Shown: piece by piece, positions 59,500 through 64,000 of the stretch | Layout of the letters: each line of letters opens with the position of its first letter | How positions within the stretch are numbered: position 1 is the stretch's first letter | Origin: Iamia sp963728655 | GTDB taxonomy: Bacteria; Actinomycetota; Acidimicrobiia; Acidimicrobiales; Iamiaceae | Direction of reading: 5' to 3' | Length of the DNA stretch: 64,000 bases | Assembly (NCBI GenBank): GCA_963728655.1 | Contig: CAVSLD010000006.1 | Coordinates: 682,001 to 746,000 of the forward strand | Program-made: the position numbers and the translations under genes | Notes under the pieces: model-generated | What the model saw: the letters and a program-made list of their open reading frames with translations, nothing else | What the model was told of the DNA's origin: nothing | Database searches by the model: none

Positions 59500-59531
59500 G
59501 GGCCGCCCGTCCCTCGGGGGCCGACGGTCGG

Positions 59532-60020
59532 TCAGGTCGACAGGTAGGCCTGCACCGCCCGGGCCTCCTGGGCGAGGTGCTCCTCGAGGCCCGAGATGAT
59601 GGCCTTCTCCACCGCCCCGGCGACGAGCAGCGCCTTGACCTTGAGCTCGCCCTCGATGCTGCGCACGGTGGCGTCGCCGTCGGACGCGTAGTGGTAGGTG
59701 CCCGAGGCCCGCAGCCGGTCGGCGTAGTGGTCGGGGTGCAGGCGGATGGCCACCGAGTGGCCATCGAGGTCGTGGACCGACTGCTCCACCCAGGTGAGCT
59801 TGTCGGGGTCGACGACGGCGGTGACGGCGGGGGAGAGGTCGGCGATGAAGCGGTAGCGGATGCGCAGGGTGACGATGCTGCCGTCCTGCTCCCGGCCGAG
59901 GACGTCGGGCGGGCCGAGCCGGTCGGAGCCCTCCAGGGCCTCGTAGAGCTCGGTGCTGGCGTAGGCGGCGGCCACCTCGTCGACGGGGGCGGCGATGGTC
60001 TGGGTCACGGCGAAGCGCAC
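59532..60020 (-). CDS. DUF2505 (SRPBCC/START-like) protein
   Basis: The 162-residue single-domain helix-grip protein opens with FAVTQTIAAPVDEVAAAYAS, the START/SRPBCC strand 1 and helix 1. GSIVTLRIRYRF and ASGTYHYAS strands follow, then a long C-terminal helix (VAGAVEKAIISGLEEHLAQEARAV). This matches DUF2505, found widely in actinobacteria. It binds a hydrophobic ligand by fold analogy; the function is unknown. The GTG at 60020 follows CAGGAGAC. Confidence 0.82.
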   Translation of the reverse strand: MRFAVTQTIAAPVDEVAAAYASTELYEALEGSDRLGPPDVLGREQDGSIVTLRIRYRFIADLSPAVTAVVDPDKLTWVEQSVHDLDGHSVAIRLHPDHYADRLRASGTYHYASDGDATVRSIEGELKVKALLVAGAVEKAIISGLEEHLAQEARAVQAYLST

Positions 60021-60072
60021 GCGGTCTCCTGCGGGGGTCGGGTGGGCCCGGGGCTGCGCTCCCCAGGATGGA

Positions 60073-62049
60073 TCACCGGCGCACCTCGCGCGCCGCACCG
60101 TGCTCTCGCACCACGTCGAGCAGGGCGGGCCCGTGGGCGTCGATGGTCATGGGCCCCATGCCCCGCACCCGGGCCAGGTCGGCCTCGTCGGCGGGGGCGG
60201 TGCGCGCCACCTCGGCGAGGATGCGGTCGCTCAGCACGACGGCCGGGGGCACGCCCACCCGTCGGGCCACCTCGGCCCGCCACCCCCGCAGGGCGCCGAG
60301 CAGGTGGCGGGGAGGGTCCGACGCCGCCGACGCGGCCAGGGCGCGGCGGGCCTGGGCCAGTCCCGGCTCCGGCGGGGCAGGGCGGCCGGCCTCGGCCAAC
60401 AGGCCCTGCACGTCGGCCAGGGCGGCCAGGTAGGGCGACGGCCGGCGGCGCACGGCGCGGTCGCGCAGCGTGCGGGTCTCGGCCCACGACAGCCGCAGGA
60501 CGTCCTCGGCGCGGGTGAGGGCCACGTGCAGCAGCCGCCGCTCCTCGGCCTCGGCCTCAGGCGTGCGGGCGTGGCTGATGGGCACGTAGCCGTCCTCCAG
60601 ACCGGCCACGTGGACCACCGGCCACTCCAGGCCCTTGGCCGCGTGGAACGTCACCACGTCGAGGGCGTCGCCGCCGCGGCCGGGTCCATCGGCGCCGATG
60701 GCCTGGCTGATCCAGCCCCGAAGGGCCGAGGTGGGCGCGACCGGGTCGGTGGCGTCGAGGTCGTGGGCCAGGCGCAGCAGAGCGGCGAGGTCGTCGGCCC
60801 GCTCCCGGGCCCCGGCGTCGTCGGCCTCGCTCACCAGCGCAGCCAGGTCGGCCAGGGCCATCCGCAGCGGGCGATCGGGCCCGGCCGACACGGCGCGGAG
60901 TGCGTCCCGGACGGCAGGACGCTGGAGCAGGGGGTCGGCGCCCCGCAGCCGGAACGGGACGTGCGCCGCGACCAGCGCCTCCTCCAGGAGGTGCATCTGG
61001 CCGTTGGTGCGCACCAGCACGGCCTGGCGGTCCCACCGGGCCCCCGGCGGGTGGGCCAGGCGGGCCGCGGTGGCGATGCCCCGGGCCTCGTCGACGTCGG
61101 TGGCGTAGGCGGTGGTGGTGGGGACCTCGCCGTCGGCCCGGTGGGCCACCAGGCCGGAGCCGCCCGGGCCCAGCACCGCACCCGCCAGGTGCAGGATCTG
61201 CGGGGTGGAGCGGTAGTTGCCGGTGAGCTCCACCACGGTGGCCTCGGGGTGGAGCCGGGTGAAGTGGGTCAGGTAGCGGGCGTCGGCGCCGTTCCACCGG
61301 TAGATGGCCTGCCGGGGGTCACCCACCACGCACAGGTCGGGCCGGTCCCCCCGCCACGCCTCCAGCAGTCGGTGCTGGAGGGGGTTCACGTCCTGGAACT
61401 CGTCGACGAAGAGGTGCCGGAACCGCCAGCGCTGGGCGGCGGCGAAGGCGGGGTCGGCCTCCAGCGCGTCGGCGCAGCGCGACAGCACGTCGTCGAAGTC
61501 GACCACGCCCCGGCGCTGCTTCTCGCGCTCGTAGGCGGCGTAGGCGTCGGCCACCCGCTCGAGGCCGGTGCCCACGCGGCGGTCGTCTTGGTGGGCCGCG
61601 TGGGCGTAGCCCTCGGGCGCCACCTGCCGGGCCCGGGCCCACTCGATCTCGGTGGCCAGCTCGCCGGGGGGCAGGGGCCGGCCCGGCAGGGCCCGGAGGA
61701 TCCGCACCTTGCTGTCGAGCAGGCCCGGCACCGGTCGGCCCCGGTCGGTCCAGAGGGTGCGCAGCTGGCCCCAGGCCACGGCGTGGAAGGTGCCCACGGT
61801 GGGCCGGTCGCGCAGCCCGAGGGCGTCGAGGCGCGACCGCATCTCGGTGGCCGCCTTGCGGGTGAAGGTGAGGGCCAGCACGTGGCGGGGGTCGGCGCTG
61901 CCCTCCTCGGAGCGGTGGGCGATGCGGCGCGTGAGCACCCGCGTCTTGCCCGAGCCGGCGCCGGCCAGGATGCACAGCGGCAGGCCGGGGTCGGTGACGG
62001 CCCTTCGCTGCTGGGCGTCGAGCCCGGCGAGCAGTCGGGGGCCGTCCAC
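60073..62049 (-). CDS. uvrD2: UvrD/PcrA-family ATP-dependent DNA helicase with C-terminal HRDC-like region
   Basis: The 658-residue SF1A helicase has Walker A GAGSGKT (residues 30-36) with TRRIAHR, motif Ia ALTFTRKAATEM, motif II LFVDEFQDVNP, motif III VVGDPRQAIYRWNGAD, motif IV YRSTPQIL, motif V VVTFHAAKGLEW and motif VI EERRLLHVALTRA. The last 90 residues (WRAEVARRVGVPPAVVLSDRILAEVARTAP and onward) fit an HRDC domain, as in mycobacterial UvrD2. It unwinds DNA 3'-5' in repair. TAGGGT is 6 nt before the GTG at 62049. The metallopeptidase gene diverges 58 bp away. Confidence 0.92.
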   Translation of the reverse strand: MDGPRLLAGLDAQQRRAVTDPGLPLCILAGAGSGKTRVLTRRIAHRSEEGSADPRHVLALTFTRKAATEMRSRLDALGLRDRPTVGTFHAVAWGQLRTLWTDRGRPVPGLLDSKVRILRALPGRPLPPGELATEIEWARARQVAPEGYAHAAHQDDRRVGTGLERVADAYAAYEREKQRRGVVDFDDVLSRCADALEADPAFAAAQRWRFRHLFVDEFQDVNPLQHRLLEAWRGDRPDLCVVGDPRQAIYRWNGADARYLTHFTRLHPEATVVELTGNYRSTPQILHLAGAVLGPGGSGLVAHRADGEVPTTTAYATDVDEARGIATAARLAHPPGARWDRQAVLVRTNGQMHLLEEALVAAHVPFRLRGADPLLQRPAVRDALRAVSAGPDRPLRMALADLAALVSEADDAGARERADDLAALLRLAHDLDATDPVAPTSALRGWISQAIGADGPGRGGDALDVVTFHAAKGLEWPVVHVAGLEDGYVPISHARTPEAEAEERRLLHVALTRAEDVLRLSWAETRTLRDRAVRRRPSPYLAALADVQGLLAEAGRPAPPEPGLAQARRALAASAASDPPRHLLGALRGWRAEVARRVGVPPAVVLSDRILAEVARTAPADEADLARVRGMGPMTIDAHGPALLDVVREHGAAREVRR

Positions 62050-62107
62050 GGTCGCACCCTACGTGGACCGGTCGCGGGGCGAGCGGGGGCGGGCCTAGGT
62101 TGGGTCG

Positions 62108-62452
62108 ATGCCCGTCGAGGTCAGCCGCAACCGGTTCGAGGACCTGGTGGAGGAGGCCCTCGCCGGCCTCCCCGCCGAGATCGAGGCCATGCTCGACAAC
62201 GTGGCCGTGATGGTCACCGACGGGCACCCCGGCGACCCCCTCGGGCGCTACGAGGGCGTGCCCCTCACGGCGCGGGGCGACTACGGCCTGATGGAGATGC
62301 CCGACCGCATCACCGTCTACCGGGTGCCGCTGTGCGCCCACGCCCGCGACGAGGCCGACCTGGTGCGCGAGGTGCGCATCACCGTCGTCCACGAGCTGGG
62401 TCACCACGTCGGCATCGACGACGCCCGGCTCCACGAGCTCGGCTACGGCTGA
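62108..62452 (+). CDS. Minimal zincin metallopeptidase (PF06262 family)
   Basis: The 114-residue protein is a minimal zinc metallopeptidase. The extended motif HExxHxxGxxD is at H95, E96, H99, G102 and D105 within VVHELGHHVGIDD. The N-terminal FEDLVEEALAGLPAEI helix and the GDPLGRYEGVPLTAR loop match the family. The physiological substrate of these very small proteases is unknown. TAGGTT (62096-62101) lies 6 nt before the ATG, a leaderless start. Confidence 0.9.
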   Translation: MPVEVSRNRFEDLVEEALAGLPAEIEAMLDNVAVMVTDGHPGDPLGRYEGVPLTARGDYGLMEMPDRITVYRVPLCAHARDEADLVREVRITVVHELGHHVGIDDARLHELGYG

Positions 62453-62522
62453 CCGTCCCTCGGGTCCACCGCGCCCGCGGTGGTCCGCACGACGGCAGGC
62501 GGCGACGGCGTAGCCTCCCGCC

Positions 62523-63146
62523 GTGGCCTTCCCCCGCAAGCTGCTGAACGACGGCGAGGACATCGTCCTCGACCTCCGCCCCCACTGGATCGCCCTCGCC
62601 AAGCCCTTCCTGTTCGTGGTGGTCGCCCTGGTCGTGGGCGTCGTCGCGGTGATCGTGGGCAACACGCCCTTCGAGGTCTTCGCCCTGATCCTGATCCTGG
62701 TCGCGCTCGTCTACTTCACGTCCCACGCCCTGGGGTGGAGCCGCACCATGTTCGTGCTCACCACCGACCGGATCATCTCCCGGCGCGGCGTGCTCACGAA
62801 GTCCGGCATCGAGATCCCCCTCGAGCGGATCAACACGGTCTTCTTCAACCAGCGCCTGCTCGAGCGCATGGTGGGGGCGGGCGACCTGGCCCTGGAGTCG
62901 GCCAGCGAGCGCGGCACCCAGACGTTCAACAACGTGCGCAAGCCGGACCTGGTCCAGCGCGAGATCTACGTGCAGATGGAGGCCAACGAGAACCGCAAGT
63001 TCGACCGGGCCCGGGGCGAGGGCCCCACCGCCACGGCGGGGCTGTCCGCGGTCGAGCAGGTGGAGCGGCTCCACGACCTGCTGAACAAGGGCGCCATCAC
63101 CCCCGCCCAGTTCGAGTCGGAGAAGGCCCGGATCCTCGGCGGCTGA
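62523..63146 (+). CDS. Membrane PH-domain protein with C-terminal SHOCT motif
   Basis: The 207-residue protein has two hydrophobic helices (PFLFVVVALVVGVVAVIVG and FALILILVALVYFTSHAL), then a bacterial PH (bPH2-type) domain (LTTDRIISRRGVLTKSGIEIPLERINTV). A charged linker follows, then a short SHOCT unit at the end (LHDLLNKGAITPAQFESEKARIL). SHOCT is an oligomerisation or peptide-binding module. The function is unknown; a membrane-stress role is speculative. TAGCCT is 6 nt before the GTG at 62523. Confidence 0.85.
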   Translation: MAFPRKLLNDGEDIVLDLRPHWIALAKPFLFVVVALVVGVVAVIVGNTPFEVFALILILVALVYFTSHALGWSRTMFVLTTDRIISRRGVLTKSGIEIPLERINTVFFNQRLLERMVGAGDLALESASERGTQTFNNVRKPDLVQREIYVQMEANENRKFDRARGEGPTATAGLSAVEQVERLHDLLNKGAITPAQFESEKARILGG

Positions 63147-63212
63147 CGGCGCCGGCCGGTGGACCGGCCGCCAGCCGCCCGCTCCGGCGACGACCGGCGC
63201 CACACTGGGCCG

Positions 63213-63902
63213 GTGCCGCCCCGCGTCGTCAGCCTCGTCCCCTCCGTGACCGAGACCCTCGTCGCGTGGGGCCGGGCGCCGGTCGCCTGCACCCGGTTCT
63301 GCGAGCAGCCCGGCATCGAGGCGGTGGGCGGCACCAAGCGGCCCCGGCTGGCGCGCATCGAGCAGCTGGCGCCGGACCTGGTGGTGATGAACGACGAGGA
63401 GAACCGGCGGGAGGACTTCGCCGCCCTGGAGGCGGCCGGCCTGCGGGTCCACGTGGCCTCGCCCCGCCGGGTGGCCGACGTCCCCGGCGTGCTGGTCGAC
63501 CTGGCCCAGGCGGTCGAGGCCCCGGTGCCCGAGCCCTGGGAGCCGCCGGCACCGCCGGCGCGGCCCGAGGGCGTGGCCTTCGTGCCGGTGTGGGCCCGAC
63601 CCTGGATGACGCTCAACCGCGACACCTACGGGTCCTCGGTGCTGGCTGCCGCCGGGTGGGCGGGGGCGTGGGACGACGACGAGGTCCGCTACCCGGAGGT
63701 CACCGAGGACCAGGTGCGGGCCCGTCGCCCGGACGCGGTGCTGGCGCCGACCGAGCCGTGGGCCTTCACCGCCGACGACCTGGACGGCCTGGAGGCCACG
63801 TTCGGGGTGCCGGCCGTCCTCGTCGACGGCCAGGACCTGTTCTGGTGGGGGAGCCGGACCCGCGGGGCGGTGGACCGGCTGCGGGCCGCACTGGCCCACT
63901 GA
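63213..63902 (+). CDS. BtuF-like periplasmic-binding-fold protein without signal peptide
   Basis: The 229-residue protein resembles helical-backbone metal/cobalamin receptors. RVVSLVPSVTETLVAWG is the classic start of BtuF-type proteins, then RIEQLAPDLVVMNDEENRREDF and a C-terminal PDAVLAPTEPWAFTADDL. It lacks an export signal or lipobox, and no ABC transporter genes are visible nearby. A cytoplasmic role, such as the cobalamin-binding-like proteins of actinobacteria, is more likely than transport. CACACT lies 6 nt before the GTG start, a weak leaderless box. Confidence 0.75.
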   Translation: MPPRVVSLVPSVTETLVAWGRAPVACTRFCEQPGIEAVGGTKRPRLARIEQLAPDLVVMNDEENRREDFAALEAAGLRVHVASPRRVADVPGVLVDLAQAVEAPVPEPWEPPAPPARPEGVAFVPVWARPWMTLNRDTYGSSVLAAAGWAGAWDDDEVRYPEVTEDQVRARRPDAVLAPTEPWAFTADDLDGLEATFGVPAVLVDGQDLFWWGSRTRGAVDRLRAALAH

Positions 63903-63905
63903 GGG

Positions 63906-64000
63906 TCAGCGGGGCGGCGGGCCCTGGGGGTAGCTGCGGTCCTCGTAGACGACCGTGCGGCTGCGGCGGTTGTTGGCCTCCAGGAACAGGCCGATGAGCA
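63906..64000 (-). CDS. C-terminal end of an unidentified protein (truncated by window edge)
   Basis: On the minus strand an open frame enters from the window edge and ends LIGLFLEANNRRSRTVVYED, then RSYPQGPPPR and TGA at 63906. The hydrophobic stretch followed by a basic, Pro-rich tail suggests the last transmembrane helix and cytoplasmic end of a membrane protein. The family cannot be named from about 30 residues. Confidence 0.55.
   Translation of the reverse strand, partial: LIGLFLEANNRRSRTVVYEDRSYPQGPPPR

Noticed and set aside
63213..63902. Vitamin B12 ABC transporter binding protein BtuF
   Set aside because: No signal peptide or lipobox and no permease or ATPase genes nearby, so only a BtuF-like fold is claimed.

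Overview
The window is very GC-rich chromosomal DNA from an actinobacterium. The best fit is a member of the Acidimicrobiia (an Iamia/Ilumatobacter-like lineage). That placement rests on gene content: NucS mismatch endonuclease, a DUF222/13E12-type HNH protein, a Kgd-type 2-oxoglutarate dehydrogenase with the acyltransferase domain fused to E1, a UvrD-type helicase with a C-terminal HRDC-like region, and many leaderless promoters (TAnnnT 6-8 nt before an ATG or GTG). No rRNA, tRNA, CRISPR array or phage block was seen. The taxonomic call is an inference.

Layout. (1) 1-11.2 kb: catabolic enzymes (amidohydrolase, aldehyde and alcohol dehydrogenases, cyclase-fold hydrolase, acyl-CoA synthetase, SDR) with a LCCL lipoprotein, a DUF4097 protein overlapping a class III nucleotide cyclase, and a degenerate TPP-enzyme-like protein. 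Two genes here share a 15-bp palindromic operator. (2) 11.2-25.2 kb: MsrA, then an envelope-glycan region (NDP-sugar reductase, GT2, methyltransferase, polytopic membrane protein, four GT1/GT4-type glycosyltransferases, a secreted PGRP-type amidase with DUF4214-like modules). (3) 25.3-30.4 kb: DUF222-HNH nuclease, a MazEF-type toxin-antitoxin pair, NucS and an ABC1 kinase. (4) 30.6-37.6 kb: a GAF/PAS/PP2C phosphatase and the sulfate activation genes cysQ, cysD, cysN, cysC, interleaved with copies of a dispersed intergenic repeat. (5) 37.7-42.0 kb: divergent GH36 alpha-galactosidase-like and GH38-like/DUF5054 genes. (6) 42.1-54.9 kb: two wHTH-DUF559 nuclease genes, each bracketed by its own set of palindromic repeats, with EttA, an amidohydrolase, beta-carbonic anhydrase, Kgd and other genes. 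Nearly all frameshifts in the window fall here. (7) 54.9-64 kb: M20 peptidase, an unusual NYN-S1 protein with a histone-H1-like tail, exonuclease III, hotdog thioesterase, DUF2505, UvrD-like helicase, minimal zinc metallopeptidase, PH-SHOCT protein and a BtuF-like protein.

The most unusual signal concerns three nuclease genes (25255-26586, 42183-43133, 53184-54119). All carry the same promoter architecture, CTGTCACAC-N8-(TAnnnT-like)-N6-ATG, with identical spacing. This resembles the mycobacterial RecA-independent (PafBC) DNA-damage promoter. Two of the three are flanked on both sides by near-identical palindromes, an arrangement like REP/RAYT elements but with a PD-(D/E)XK-type nuclease instead of a Y1 transposase. 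Together they suggest damage-inducible, palindrome-associated mobile nuclease genes.

Caution: eight genes are broken by single-base indels, most between 43.6 and 54.4 kb. They include the housekeeping gene kgd, so most are probably sequence errors rather than real mutations.
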